Notes: generated from the letters alone by a model not told the origin. Positions 14,517 to 23,934 are shown, numbered from the stretch's first letter. The stretch is DNA of 64,000 nt from CAYILR01 sp964364175 (GCA_964364175.1 CAYILR010000001.1:62001-126000); one strand, 5' to 3'. Made by a program: numbers and translations.

Positions 14517-15757
14517 AAACGGCAATTCTCACGATTGGCGATGAATTATTGATCGGCCAAGTCTTGAACAGCAATGCTCAGTGGCTCAGCGAAAAACTCA
14601 CAGCGATCGGAGTTCGTGTTCAAACTCACCAAACAATTGGTGACGAAATTCCCACGATTCAGAATACCATCACCCAGTTGGCAAAAGATCACGAGTTAAT
14701 TTTGATCGGTGGTGGTTTGGGACCCACAAGCGACGATGTCACGGTAGAAGCATTAACAGGACTTCTGGGGCGTCCACTCAAACACGATCAGGAATGGTAC
14801 GACCGGGTCAAAGAATTTTTCGCCAGCCGTGGTCGTGAAATGCCGCCGAATAATTTTAAGCAAGCCCTGATTCCCGAGGGAGCTGAGCGGCTGGACAATC
14901 ATGTCGGTACAGCACCTGGACTTTGGATCGAGTGGAAAAATACAACCCTTGTAGTTTTCCCAGGTGTTCCCTACGAGATGAAATTTCTTTTTGAGAAATT
15001 CATTTTGCCCAGGCTTGAGAAAAAAGCAGGCGGACAGAAAATTATTCAAAGAACATTTCTGACTACGGGCATCGGAGAGTCTGCGCTGGCTGTAAGGATT
15101 CAGACAGTTGAATCCTTACTCAACGAGAATCTCAAGCTGGCCTACCTACCGAGCATTTACGGTGTACGACTGAGAATTACTGCCTACGCGGATTCGAGCA
15201 ATCAAACTCAAGTTGAATCGCAGATGAAAATCTTCGCGGATCAACTGATCCCCTTGCTCGGCCGAGATTATTACGGCGAGGGTGACGAAGAAATCGAAAC
15301 CGTGATTGGAAAGCTGCTCGTCCAGCAAGGCAAAACCGTAGCCACAGCCGAAAGCTGCACCGGCGGACTGGTTGCTCATCGGCTGACTCAAATTCCAGGC
15401 AGCTCCAGATACGTTCAAGGCGGAATCGTCGCCTACCAAAACTCAGTCAAAATCAACGAACTGGCAGTGGACGCAAAAGTCATCGAATCACAAACCGCTG
15501 TTTGCGAAACCGTCGCCCGACAAATGGCCGAGGGGGTCCGAAAAAAATTTGGCACTTCGTTGGGCCTTGCGACAACCGGGATTTTGGGGCCCGATGGAGG
15601 TTCTGAGACACAACCAGTGGGTTTGATCTACATCGGGATCGCCGACGAAAAAGGCACAGATTTCAGGAAGTTGCTCTTTGAAAAAGACCGGATTCGGAAC
15701 AAAGAACGGGCTGCTCAGTCCGCTTTGGATTTTTTGCGAAGGCGGCTGCTTTCCTGA
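14513..15757 (+). CDS. cinA: CinA: nicotinamide-nucleotide amidase / competence-damage protein
   Basis: A 414-residue two-domain protein. The N-terminal MoaB/MogA-like domain opens with MKTAILTIGDELLIGQVLNS and carries GGLGPTSDD (about 63-71), the COG1058 ADP-ribose pyrophosphatase-type domain. The C-terminal PncC domain begins at about 265 with TVATAESCTGGLVAHRLT and converts nicotinamide mononucleotide to nicotinic acid mononucleotide, recycling NAD. Length is as usual for CinA. The ATG overlaps the stop of the upstream membrane protein. Confidence 0.93.
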   Translation: MKTAILTIGDELLIGQVLNSNAQWLSEKLTAIGVRVQTHQTIGDEIPTIQNTITQLAKDHELILIGGGLGPTSDDVTVEALTGLLGRPLKHDQEWYDRVKEFFASRGREMPPNNFKQALIPEGAERLDNHVGTAPGLWIEWKNTTLVVFPGVPYEMKFLFEKFILPRLEKKAGGQKIIQRTFLTTGIGESALAVRIQTVESLLNENLKLAYLPSIYGVRLRITAYADSSNQTQVESQMKIFADQLIPLLGRDYYGEGDEEIETVIGKLLVQQGKTVATAESCTGGLVAHRLTQIPGSSRYVQGGIVAYQNSVKINELAVDAKVIESQTAVCETVARQMAEGVRKKFGTSLGLATTGILGPDGGSETQPVGLIYIGIADEKGTDFRKLLFEKDRIRNKERAAQSALDFLRRRLLS

Positions 15758-15806
15758 GTTGTTTTGACGACTTGAGTAATGTATGAGCTAATAGAATTTA
15801 GGAATT

Positions 15807-17285
15807 ATGACGCAATCGGATACAATTAGATCAGACATGCCGGATTTTTCTGCGTTCGCAGCACCCAAGAACAAATGGCTCCTTTGGTTTGTGAAAAGCC
15901 GTGGAATCCTTTCGTTCTTCCAAGGTGTAATGGATGTGCTGACGATTTTTGCAACGTACTGGGTGAGCTACGTTTTTTATACAGAAATATTAGACAAATG
16001 GTCACCTCAGTCTTTGACCGAGTTCATGAGCATCACTGTGGTTGCTGCAGTGATTTATCTGGTAGTTCTTGAACGCCAAGGCCTCTATCGTAGGCAAGCC
16101 AGCCTGCTAAACATCAAAGAACTACGTGGAATTTTCCATTCCAGCATCTATGCAGCAGCGATGATTCTTTCTGTCACATTTTATTTTAGGTCGTTTTCCC
16201 TCTCACGGATCATGCTCACGATTGCATTGGCGGCGACACCCATCTTTCTCTACATTCAGAGGCAATTGTTTTATCGCTTGAGCATCAACCTTCATCAAAG
16301 AGGAATCGGCCAGCGCAAAGTCCTGATCTATGGGGCCGGTGGCGTTGGGATTCACCTGGCAAAGCGGATGTTTGAGAGTCCATGGCTGGGATTTTTGCCC
16401 GTGGGATTTTTGGATGATGATGTTTCTAAAACCGAACAAGTGGTGAAATGGGGAGGGATTGGCCCCAAAAATGGATTGAGAGTTTTGGGTGGAGAAAACC
16501 TGCTCGACGCTTGTCAAGCGCATGGTGTGGAGATGTTGTTTATCTCTCTTCCCTCAGCGAAGTTTGAACGCAATCAATCCTTGGTCGAGCATTGCGTGAA
16601 TCATGGCATTGAGTATGCGGTGGTTCCGCAGGCCTACGAGAAATTTATTGAGAATTTCGAGTGGTTTGAGATTGGTGGCGTTCCGATTCTACGTAAGGGC
16701 GAGAATCATGTCAGTTGGTACTTCTTGGCCATGAAGCGAGTGGTTGATTTTCTCTTCTCTGCAACTGTGTTGTTGATTTTTTCGCCGCTTTATTTTTTGA
16801 TTGGATTGGCCATCAAGCTGGATTCCAAAGGCCCGGTGATTTTCAAGCAAAAGCGCGTAGGATTGCGCGGACGTGAGTTCAGCTTCTACAAATTCCGCAG
16901 TATGCATATTGATGCGCCCAAATACATGCGATCCCCATCGGATGCGCACGACCCTCGTATTACGCGAGTAGGACGCTGGTTGAGACGCACCAGTCTCGAC
17001 GAGCTGCCACAGCTTTTCAATGTGTTTCGAGGGGACATGAGTCTTGTCGGCCCACGTCCAGAAATGCCATTCATCGTGGCCAACTACACACCGCTCGAGC
17101 GTCAGCGTCTACAGGCTAAACCAGGCATTACCGGAGTTTGGCAAATCAGCGCAGTTCGAGGCGAGCCCATCCACGCCAATCTGGAATACGATTTGTTTTA
17201 CCTGAAAAATCGTTCGATCCTGCTCGACCTCGCAGTGATCATCAAAACAATCTTCTCAGTCGTTTGGGGTATTGGCGCGGTTTAG
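15807..17285 (+). CDS. exopolysaccharide polyprenyl glycosylphosphotransferase (WcaJ/WbaP-like)
   Basis: A 492-residue inner-membrane enzyme that starts polysaccharide synthesis by moving a sugar-1-phosphate from a nucleotide sugar to undecaprenyl phosphate. In order: four to five N-terminal membrane helices (about 25-150), a CoA-binding/Rossmann-like domain with VLIYGAGGVGIHLAKR (about 172-187), one more membrane helix (about 308-330), and the catalytic bacterial sugar transferase domain with KFRSMHID, DELPQLFNVFRGDMSLVGPR and KPGITGVWQ. All catalytic motifs are intact. No other polysaccharide genes adjoin, so it is an isolated initiator here. Confidence 0.92.
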   Translation: MTQSDTIRSDMPDFSAFAAPKNKWLLWFVKSRGILSFFQGVMDVLTIFATYWVSYVFYTEILDKWSPQSLTEFMSITVVAAVIYLVVLERQGLYRRQASLLNIKELRGIFHSSIYAAAMILSVTFYFRSFSLSRIMLTIALAATPIFLYIQRQLFYRLSINLHQRGIGQRKVLIYGAGGVGIHLAKRMFESPWLGFLPVGFLDDDVSKTEQVVKWGGIGPKNGLRVLGGENLLDACQAHGVEMLFISLPSAKFERNQSLVEHCVNHGIEYAVVPQAYEKFIENFEWFEIGGVPILRKGENHVSWYFLAMKRVVDFLFSATVLLIFSPLYFLIGLAIKLDSKGPVIFKQKRVGLRGREFSFYKFRSMHIDAPKYMRSPSDAHDPRITRVGRWLRRTSLDELPQLFNVFRGDMSLVGPRPEMPFIVANYTPLERQRLQAKPGITGVWQISAVRGEPIHANLEYDLFYLKNRSILLDLAVIIKTIFSVVWGIGAV

Positions 17286-17301
17286 GGTCTTGCAGGCCTC
17301 G

Positions 17302-17700
17302 TTAGGACTTCGAGTACAAATCTAGTTTTAAATAGCGAGCAAGTGGAGCAAAGTCTTTCAAATTCAGTGTTACTAATTCTGCACCAATTTTTCTAGCTAG
17401 AACAGCAATCAGTGCATCCCCTTGTTGTCGAGTTGCAGACCATTTGAGATGTGCAATTGTTTCCCCGGCTTTCTGCAGGTCACTAACGGATGGAAGAAGA
17501 ATTCGGTGATGTCTGTTGAATGAATCGACAAGAGAATGAATCAACTTGTGTGTTCGAATGTCATGGGCACCTGAGAAAAGTTCTAATACCACCGGTGTAG
17601 GAATATAGATTACCCTGTCGTTATAGCGAGTTCTTAAATCCGAATCCTTGCCTCGTAACCAATTAACCCAGATGCTGGTATCCAAAACGACAGGCTTCAT
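17302..17700 (-). CDS. vapC: VapC family PIN-domain toxin
   Basis: A 132-residue PIN-domain ribonuclease. The acidic metal-binding residues expected for VapC are present: Asp7 in VLDTSIW, Glu41 in VVLELFSG, and Asp in QGDALIAVLA (about 96-105) followed by the late Asp in LNLKDF. VapC toxins cleave tRNA or rRNA using Mg2+ or Mn2+. The start overlaps the antitoxin stop by 4 bp. It ends 16 bp from the convergent glycosylphosphotransferase gene. Confidence 0.85.
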   Translation of the reverse strand: MKPVVLDTSIWVNWLRGKDSDLRTRYNDRVIYIPTPVVLELFSGAHDIRTHKLIHSLVDSFNRHHRILLPSVSDLQKAGETIAHLKWSATRQQGDALIAVLARKIGAELVTLNLKDFAPLARYLKLDLYSKS

Positions 17701-17921
17701 GAAATCGAGAAATCAGGAGCTTGTCCAAAAATCTGATCGATTGCACCTTGAGTTTCTTGGTTGGCGAGAACCAAGTCTAAAGCACGATCAACTGCATCGG
17801 TATCAGTCTTAGTACCTAAAGCTTTTCTTGCTCGTTGAAGTTTATCACGATCAATATTCATAGTGACTCGGTGACGGGGTTGGGCTGAGATATTTTTATG
17901 AATTTTACGAATACGCGCCAT
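17697..17921 (-). CDS. vapB: VapB-like ribbon-helix-helix antitoxin
   Basis: A 74-residue protein: a basic N-terminal tail, a strand RVTMNIDRDKLQRARKALG and helices with TDTDAVDRALDLVL, the DNA-binding part of type II VapB-like antitoxins, then a C-terminal segment (GAIDQIFGQAPDFS) that would bind and block VapC. The start codon at 17921 is the first base of one arm of the operator palindrome, leaving no room for a Shine-Dalgarno between operator and ATG; a leaderless or very short-leader message is possible. Confidence 0.8.
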   Translation of the reverse strand: MARIRKIHKNISAQPRHRVTMNIDRDKLQRARKALGTKTDTDAVDRALDLVLANQETQGAIDQIFGQAPDFSIS

Positions 17922-17948
17922 ACAGCCAAAATAGCAGTATTGGCTGTA
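17921..17948. promoter_or_regulatory. vapBC operator palindrome
   Basis: TACAGCCAA (17921-17929) and TTGGCTGTA (17940-17948) are perfect 9-bp arms around 10 bp. On the minus strand the spacer holds TGCTATTTT, an extended -10-like element, so repressor binding would cover the core promoter. Position at the antitoxin start and symmetry strongly suggest autoregulation by VapBC. Confidence 0.8.
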
Positions 17949-17978
17949 TTTTACAAATACTAAAATGATCGATCTATT

Positions 17979-20654
17979 TTACCCAACAATAGCAGTAACC
18001 ATGTGCGGCTCTACAAGGTACTTGCGACAAACTTCCTGAATCTGCTTTGCGGTCACAGCGCGAATTTTGCGGGCAATTTCTTCCTCAGTCAAAATCGGCA
18101 ATCCATACAGAGCCTCGAGCCCCAGATATCCCGCCATAGAGCCATCACTTTGCAAGTCCATCGCACGACGACCCAGGTAGTATTCACGGCAGCGATTCAT
18201 CTCACTCGCAGTCGGTCCTTTTTTGGCAAAATCTTCGAGGACTTTCTTGATTCCCTGAATGGCTTCGTCTTTCTTGCCGGGTGAGCAGGCAATATAAGTT
18301 CCCACATACCCGCGTTCAATTCCTTCGAGACTCATCGGTGACACGGTGTAAGCTAGACTTTTCTTCTCACGCAGTTCGATGAATAATCGTCCACTTTGAC
18401 CACCCAAAATGTTTTGCATGAGCTTCAAGGCATTTTTTTCTTCGGAATCCATTTTGAGCCCAAGTCCACCCACGATGATGTGGATCTGTTCACGTCCCAG
18501 ATTTTTTTCCACCCATCGAGGGGCTTTCAATGGAGCTTCGTCTGCTAAGGCAGCACCGAGCTTCGTTGCCGCCGGTGGAAGTGTTTTGAAAAGTGAATCG
18601 AGATGATCTGCGAATGCTTCGACTTGAGCACGTCGTGCTGAACCCGAAATGGAAATCGTGAGATTTTCGGGTCTAACCCAACCTGCGTGGATTTTTTTGA
18701 TCAAAGAAGAATCGATTTTTTGAATGCTTTCCAAGCTTCCGATGACTCTTTTGCCATAAGGATGCTTTTCAAAAAGCGCTTCCATGAAGAGCTGACTACA
18801 AAGCTGCGAGGAATGATCCTCGATGCTTCGAATTGATTCCTCGGTGACTCGCTTGGAGTGTTGCAATTCATCTTCAGGGAAAGTGGGTTGCACCAGAACT
18901 TCACTCATCAAATTGGACAACTGATGCCAATCACGAGTCAGCCCAGTCAGTTGCAATCCAATCGTGTTTCTGCCAGAAAATCCATCCATGCTGGCAGCAG
19001 AACCTTCGATTAGCGCACTAATGTCGTTCGACGAATGGTTTTTCGAACCCTTGGTCCAAGTCATGGCCAGAAGATTGCTGGCGCCCCAGTGAGGCAGTTC
19101 CAGGCGCAGCCCGCCCATCACTCCGGTGTAGATGCATGAAACGTGCGAAGCAGGGTTGGAGCGATACAAAATCTGCACGCCACCTTTAGATTGAATTCTT
19201 TCTGCAACGGTACGACTGGTGATTTTAGCAGGAGCAAAGGTCTTTGTAGATTTTGGTGCTGTCAAAGGGGCAAGAGCATTGCGAGCATGGGTTTCGAGCG
19301 CTGTGATTTCAGAATATTTCACAGACTTAGGAACCATGAGGACGACGGACATGCGGTGGAATTGAAAATACTTTTGAGCGGCCAGGCGAATCTGCTCAGC
19401 ATCCACCGACTTCAATTGCTCCATGTAGCTGCGATCGTAATTCAAATCACCCAAAGAAAACTTCAAAAATCCCAAACGCCCCGCCATGCTGTCAGCAGTC
19501 TGTGTGGCGTAGAGGCGTTCGCTCTCAATATTGGTCATGACTCGAGCGATCTCAGCATCAGTGACAAGTTCTTTGCAAAGTTTTTGGATTTCTTCAATCA
19601 CACCTTCGAACAAGGGTTTGATCTGATCGAGCGATGCAGCCTCGCCATGAATACTCAGCATCCCGGGATCGCTCGGGATATAAATACTTCCCGAAATTTC
19701 TGTGGCCAGGGATTTTTTATAAAACAAAGACTGAAAAAGGCGTGACATCTCGCCCATTCCCAAAACCCCGGTCAAAAGATCCAGGGCTGGAATATCCGGA
19801 TGTTGTAAATTGGGTACGCGGAACGAAATCGCGAGACTGGGTGATTTGACATCAAAAGCACGGACTGAAAACTCAGGTTTTTTATGCAACTCAAGTTCTG
19901 CGGAACGGCTTCGGAGAGGAGCTGACTTTTTTACGTAGAGTTTCTTCCCAAAATGTTTCTCTAAAAGAGCGAGAAGTTTTTTACGTCGCTGCCCAGTGGG
20001 TTCGTTGATCGGGCCGACCAGCAACAAACCCATATTCCCAGAAACATAGTTGCGCTTGTAGAAGGCTTCGAGTTTACCCACATTCGCGGCTTTTAGGGTT
20101 TTTGTATATCCAATGACCGGTTTGCCATAAGGATGTTTTTTAAAAGAAGCGCTGAACAAGCTTTGAAATAATTGCCGACCGGGCGAATCTTCGTTCTTGC
20201 GCAATTCTTCCAAAATCACTTCGCGCTCACTATCAAAATCTTTTTTCAAAAATCGCTGAGGTTTGGCCATGCCACCAAAAACATCCAGGATTTTTTCCCA
20301 ATGAGTTGCTGCACAGGTGACGTGATAGACCGTCTGATCAAAGGAAGTATACGCGTTGATATCGCCGCCGAGAGATTCAATCGCGCGCGCGGTTTGTCCC
20401 GTCGAGGCCATTCCAGTTTCTTTGGCTGCGGAATCTTTGAAAAGCATGTGCTCCAAGAAGTGAGCAAATCCAGCTTCCTCAGGACGCTCATCTGCGCTAC
20501 CGACTTTGTTCCACCAATAAGTCGCAGCTACCGCTCCGTCGTAGTGTTGTAGAATGACCGGTATTCCGCTGCTGAGAGTCAGCTCCTCAGGAGCAACGGA
20601 TGCAGACGACGACTTGAGCGACAATTCGCTAGCCTTCTTGGTGATAGTTTCCAT
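17979..20654 (-). CDS. M16 family zinc peptidase, two tandem modules
   Basis: An 891-residue insulinase/processing-peptidase-like protein. The first module has the inverted zinc site HxxEH as HFLEH (His65, Glu68, His69), with the downstream Glu in the VILEEL helix; the second module, beginning at about 470 (GGVQILYR), lacks HxxEH, as is usual for the inactive half. Full-length two-module form matches the pitrilysin-like clamshell. There is no evident signal peptide, so it may be cytoplasmic, although many relatives are periplasmic. It starts 26 bp inside the end of amt, an unusual coupling. Confidence 0.88.
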   Translation of the reverse strand: METITKKASELSLKSSSASVAPEELTLSSGIPVILQHYDGAVAATYWWNKVGSADERPEEAGFAHFLEHMLFKDSAAKETGMASTGQTARAIESLGGDINAYTSFDQTVYHVTCAATHWEKILDVFGGMAKPQRFLKKDFDSEREVILEELRKNEDSPGRQLFQSLFSASFKKHPYGKPVIGYTKTLKAANVGKLEAFYKRNYVSGNMGLLLVGPINEPTGQRRKKLLALLEKHFGKKLYVKKSAPLRSRSAELELHKKPEFSVRAFDVKSPSLAISFRVPNLQHPDIPALDLLTGVLGMGEMSRLFQSLFYKKSLATEISGSIYIPSDPGMLSIHGEAASLDQIKPLFEGVIEEIQKLCKELVTDAEIARVMTNIESERLYATQTADSMAGRLGFLKFSLGDLNYDRSYMEQLKSVDAEQIRLAAQKYFQFHRMSVVLMVPKSVKYSEITALETHARNALAPLTAPKSTKTFAPAKITSRTVAERIQSKGGVQILYRSNPASHVSCIYTGVMGGLRLELPHWGASNLLAMTWTKGSKNHSSNDISALIEGSAASMDGFSGRNTIGLQLTGLTRDWHQLSNLMSEVLVQPTFPEDELQHSKRVTEESIRSIEDHSSQLCSQLFMEALFEKHPYGKRVIGSLESIQKIDSSLIKKIHAGWVRPENLTISISGSARRAQVEAFADHLDSLFKTLPPAATKLGAALADEAPLKAPRWVEKNLGREQIHIIVGGLGLKMDSEEKNALKLMQNILGGQSGRLFIELREKKSLAYTVSPMSLEGIERGYVGTYIACSPGKKDEAIQGIKKVLEDFAKKGPTASEMNRCREYYLGRRAMDLQSDGSMAGYLGLEALYGLPILTEEEIARKIRAVTAKQIQEVCRKYLVEPHMVTAIVG

Positions 20655-21966
20655 GTGTCGATTCTCCGTGTTGGCTTAAGTCCAGGCCCATTGCTTCGTT
20701 TTCAGGATTGACCCGCATCGGGAGGATCAAATCTGTGAGTTTAAATAATATATATGAACCGATGAATGTAAACGCCGAAACCCCCAACATTGCCAAAAGA
20801 TGGACCATGAAGGTTTTGGTGTTGCCAGTCATGAGCCCCACATCTTTGGCAAAAACAGCGGTAGCGATCATTCCAAATATTCCACCCACGCCATGACAGG
20901 GAAACACGTCTAGAGTGTCGTCCAAGGTGGAGCGTGACTTCCAATAAACAGCCAGGTTGCTGATAATGCTCGATAAAAACCCAATCATGATGCTTGCGCC
21001 CACCGAAACGTAACCAGCAGCCGGTGTGATCGCGACTAGTCCAACGACGGCTCCGATACAAGCCCCCAGAGCCGAAGGTTTGCGACCGCGGATTCCGTCA
21101 AAGAAAATCCAGCTGAGCATCGCTGACGCTGATGCAGTATTGGTGGTCAAAAACGCCTGCGTCGCCAATTCGTTCGCAGCCAAGGCTGAGCCAGCGTTGA
21201 ATCCAAACCATCCAAACCACAACATCCCAGTTCCCAAAAGCACAAAGGGAATGTTCGCGGGAGTGTGGTGTTCTCCCGAGATATGGGATCTTCGTCTCCC
21301 CAAAGCCAGTGCCCCCGCGAGTGCAGCAAATCCGGCAGACATGTGCACCACGGTTCCGCCCGCAAAATCCAGAACGCCCATTTTGCGGAGGAATCCCTCG
21401 GGGTGCCAAGTCCAATGCGCTAGCGGTGAGTAAACAAAAACAGAAAACAGACAGATGAATAGCAAGTAGCTGTTGAATCGAACCCGCTCAGCAAATGCGC
21501 CAGTAATCAAAGCAGGAGTGATGATGGCGAATTTGAGCTGAAAAAGTGCAAAAAGAATCAAAGGAATCGTGGGCGAAAGATCCGGATGGGTTTGTCCACC
21601 GACGTGTTGGAACATGAAAAAGGTCAGAGGATTGCCAATCCACCCGTCCATGCTTTTTCCGAATGCTAAACTGAATCCGACGGTCACCCAAAGCAAACTG
21701 ATCACGCCCAGGCAAATGAAGCTTTGGAGCATGGTAGAGATCACATTTTTGCGTCCCACCATTCCGCCGTAAAAAAAAGATAATCCGGGAGTCATGAGCA
21801 AAACCAGACCCGACGCCGTCAACATCCACGCGACATCTCCGGGGTTAATCGGTCCCCCAGTAGCGAGCGGAGCTCCTTCCTGGATAAAAACGCCCAGGAA
21901 ACTCAAGGCTGCCAGCAGCAAGAACGGAATCGACCCCAACACCTGTTGTTTTTTTGGCATACGCAT
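20629..21966 (-). CDS. amt: ammonium transporter
   Basis: A 445-residue Amt/Rh channel with 11-12 membrane spans. The family blocks are clear: FFYGGMVGRKNVISTM (about 66-81), ITGAFAERVRF (about 157-167), DFAGGTVVHMSAGFAAL with the first pore His of the twin-His pair, WFGWFGFNAGSA, and FPCHGVGGIFG with the second His. It conducts ammonia across the inner membrane. GlnK, its usual regulator, is not next door; instead the M16 peptidase gene overlaps its end by 26 bp. Confidence 0.95.
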   Translation of the reverse strand: MRMPKKQQVLGSIPFLLLAALSFLGVFIQEGAPLATGGPINPGDVAWMLTASGLVLLMTPGLSFFYGGMVGRKNVISTMLQSFICLGVISLLWVTVGFSLAFGKSMDGWIGNPLTFFMFQHVGGQTHPDLSPTIPLILFALFQLKFAIITPALITGAFAERVRFNSYLLFICLFSVFVYSPLAHWTWHPEGFLRKMGVLDFAGGTVVHMSAGFAALAGALALGRRRSHISGEHHTPANIPFVLLGTGMLWFGWFGFNAGSALAANELATQAFLTTNTASASAMLSWIFFDGIRGRKPSALGACIGAVVGLVAITPAAGYVSVGASIMIGFLSSIISNLAVYWKSRSTLDDTLDVFPCHGVGGIFGMIATAVFAKDVGLMTGNTKTFMVHLLAMLGVSAFTFIGSYILFKLTDLILPMRVNPENEAMGLDLSQHGESTHGNYHQEG

Positions 21967-22054
21967 TGAACCGTTTAAACGAATTTGAATATGAGATCAA
22001 CAGACTTGAGGGCCGCCTCTAATCCGTGTAGCCTTAGGGTTCGAGGGAAAATTT

Positions 22055-22630
22055 ATGTCAGAACTAGAAGAGCTGTTTTTCACACCCATTGATCGATCGA
22101 TTTTTCAAAGCCGGATGGTCATGATTTATGGCCCGGTGAATTCTCACTTGGCTTACGAGGTCAATCGCCAGTTGATGGCTTTGGAGAGCGTGGATTCGAA
22201 CAAGCCGATTTATTTGATGATCAATAGTCCTGGGGGTGAAATCACTTCTGGATTCTCGATCTACGATACGGCTCGGTTCATAAAGCCCGAGATTTATACG
22301 ATCGTGACTGGGCTCGCCGCCAGTATGGGTTCCTTGATTGCTCTCTGCGCGAAAAAAGAAAATCGCCTTTCATTTCCCAATGCGAAATTCCTCATCCATC
22401 AACCTTTGATCAGCGGAGTGATTCAGGGACAAGCATCAGATCTAGCGATTCACGCGCGTGACATCGTCAAAACCAAAGAGAAAATCAACAAACTGTATGC
22501 GCTGGAAACCGGCAAGCCGCTCGATAAAGTCACCGAGATGACTGATCGGGACAACTGGATGGATGCTCAGGAAGCCAAGGAGTTTGGCTTGATCAGCCGG
22601 ATTATTCAGGATCGTTCGGAACTCAAATAG
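22055..22630 (+). CDS. clpP: ATP-dependent Clp protease proteolytic subunit
   Basis: A 191-residue ClpP-family serine protease. The catalytic Ser is in AASMGSLIAL (about 89-98), the His in FLIHQPL (about 111-117), and the Asp follows in TDRDNWM. GEITSGFSIYDT is the conserved handle region. It forms tetradecameric barrels with ClpX/ClpA. Neither tig nor clpX flanks it, which suggests a secondary ClpP paralogue rather than the main copy. A terminator overlaps its stop codon. Confidence 0.92.
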   Translation: MSELEELFFTPIDRSIFQSRMVMIYGPVNSHLAYEVNRQLMALESVDSNKPIYLMINSPGGEITSGFSIYDTARFIKPEIYTIVTGLAASMGSLIALCAKKENRLSFPNAKFLIHQPLISGVIQGQASDLAIHARDIVKTKEKINKLYALETGKPLDKVTEMTDRDNWMDAQEAKEFGLISRIIQDRSELK

Positions 22631-22650
22631 TGATTCAGCGCTATTTTTTT
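22626..22650 (+). terminator. intrinsic terminator after clpP
   Basis: AATAGTG (22626-22632) pairs with CGCTATT (22639-22645, one G-U), followed by a run of T to 22650. The stem includes the clpP stop codon and is short and AT-rich, so moderately strong. It lies at the junction with the convergent lipoprotein gene. Confidence 0.6.
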
Positions 22651-23827
22651 AGGGAGCTCGGCAAGTGAGTTTGGTCACGATACGGTCAGAAGATGTGCCA
22701 ATAAATTTACCGGAATAATCAAGTTGAATGACATTATCTGACGAATTATCCGATCCTTCACTGAAGGAGTATTGCCCTAAACCAAATACTTTGCACATAC
22801 CCTCGGAATTAGTACTGGTGTAACGGCCGCTCGCTAGATTTTGGAATTCCCCTCCGTACATCACTCTAGGGTCAACAATCGTATATGAGCCATCAGAATT
22901 TCTATATTTTTTGCCCCGGACTAATGAATAATTAGGCTTAGAGGTATTTGTTCTACAAGTGAGTTTAGTCACGGTACGGTCAGAAGATGTGCCAATAAAT
23001 TTACCGGAATAATCAAGTTGAATGACATTATCTGACGAATTATCGGATCCTTCACTGAAGGAGTATTGTCCTAAGCCAAATACTTTGCACATGCCTTCAG
23101 AATTAGTACTGGTGTAACGGCCGCTCGCTAGCTTTTCGAATACTCCACCGTACATCACCTTGGGGTCAACAATCGTATATGAACCGTCTGTATTCAAGAA
23201 GCCGTTATACTGTTTTACAGCATCATTCTGTGTATCAGACCCATCTGTGTTTTCTGCCAAAGCAGTCACTTGCTCAATTGTTTTTCCCGAAAGATCAGCA
23301 ATGACTTGTGCAATCAGTTTACCTTGGGCGGCTTTTTTAGACGCATCATTCGCTTCGAAAGATTCATTCCATTGTTTTTCTGAGGTTCCTTTTTCAACAA
23401 GAACTAACCTTGCTACATAAAGGTTTTCCTTGATTTGGACTTCAATCATTTTCTTTGCGGAAACCAATTTACCAATTTCCAAAGCGTCGTTTCCGTCGCT
23501 GAGACCGGTTTGGTCAAAAGCCTGTTCCTTCAACACGCTCTCGCGAGAGGACATGGAAACGATCGTGAACATTCGCAGTCCCATGACTGCTTTTTCAAGT
23601 CGGACAGCCAACGCAGCAGTTCCTTCTCCCACATTGACGATGGCCAAGGGTTCTTTAGTGGCATTGGCAGCTCCAGGATCTGAGGCAGGAGTTTGGCTTC
23701 CCGAGGGTTGAGTAGAATTCGTCGTTGAGTTGGGTTTGGCATTGGGATCGGTGTTGGGATCGCAGCCCATGATGGCGTGGGACGAGATGGCTAGAACCAA
23801 GGGGAAGGCAAAATAACGTTTTTTCAT
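22649..23827 (-). CDS. secreted lipoprotein with a nearly perfect internal duplication
   Basis: A 392-residue protein starting at ATG 23827 (AGGAGA Shine-Dalgarno). Residues 1-22 form a lipoprotein signal peptide with Cys22 after IMG, followed by a Ser/Thr/Pro/Asn linker. The middle (about 60-180) is helical and of no known family. The C-terminal half is two copies of a 78-residue unit at a 98-residue period, beginning DGSYTIVDP and ending in TKLTC; the copies differ at about five positions. Each carries two Cys that could form a disulfide. I do not recognise the unit. Confidence 0.8.
   Translation of the reverse strand: MKKRYFAFPLVLAISSHAIMGCDPNTDPNAKPNSTTNSTQPSGSQTPASDPGAANATKEPLAIVNVGEGTAALAVRLEKAVMGLRMFTIVSMSSRESVLKEQAFDQTGLSDGNDALEIGKLVSAKKMIEVQIKENLYVARLVLVEKGTSEKQWNESFEANDASKKAAQGKLIAQVIADLSGKTIEQVTALAENTDGSDTQNDAVKQYNGFLNTDGSYTIVDPKVMYGGVFEKLASGRYTSTNSEGMCKVFGLGQYSFSEGSDNSSDNVIQLDYSGKFIGTSSDRTVTKLTCRTNTSKPNYSLVRGKKYRNSDGSYTIVDPRVMYGGEFQNLASGRYTSTNSEGMCKVFGLGQYSFSEGSDNSSDNVIQLDYSGKFIGTSSDRIVTKLTCRAP
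22665..23190 (-). repeat. in-frame tandem duplication, 294-bp period
   Basis: The DNA at 22665-22896 and 22959-23190 is almost identical over about 232 bp, including silent positions, with a period of 294 bp (98 codons). The close DNA identity indicates a recent duplication or ongoing gene conversion inside the lipoprotein gene. Confidence 0.9.
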
Positions 23828-23905
23828 ACAAAATCTCCTGACGTACAAATTCCTACTGAGGGTAGTTATGCAAATGCAATACCAGCCTATAAACACGTGC
23901 GATAA

Positions 23906-23934
23906 ATTATATAGTGTTTATTGAAATAATTCAA
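23906..23934 (-). promoter_or_regulatory. sigma-70 promoter of the duplicated lipoprotein
   Basis: On the minus strand, TTGAAT (23934-23929), a 17-nt spacer and a perfect TATAAT (23911-23906) form a strong promoter about 80 bp upstream of the lipoprotein ATG at 23827, predicting a leader of roughly 70 nt and high expression. Confidence 0.7.
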
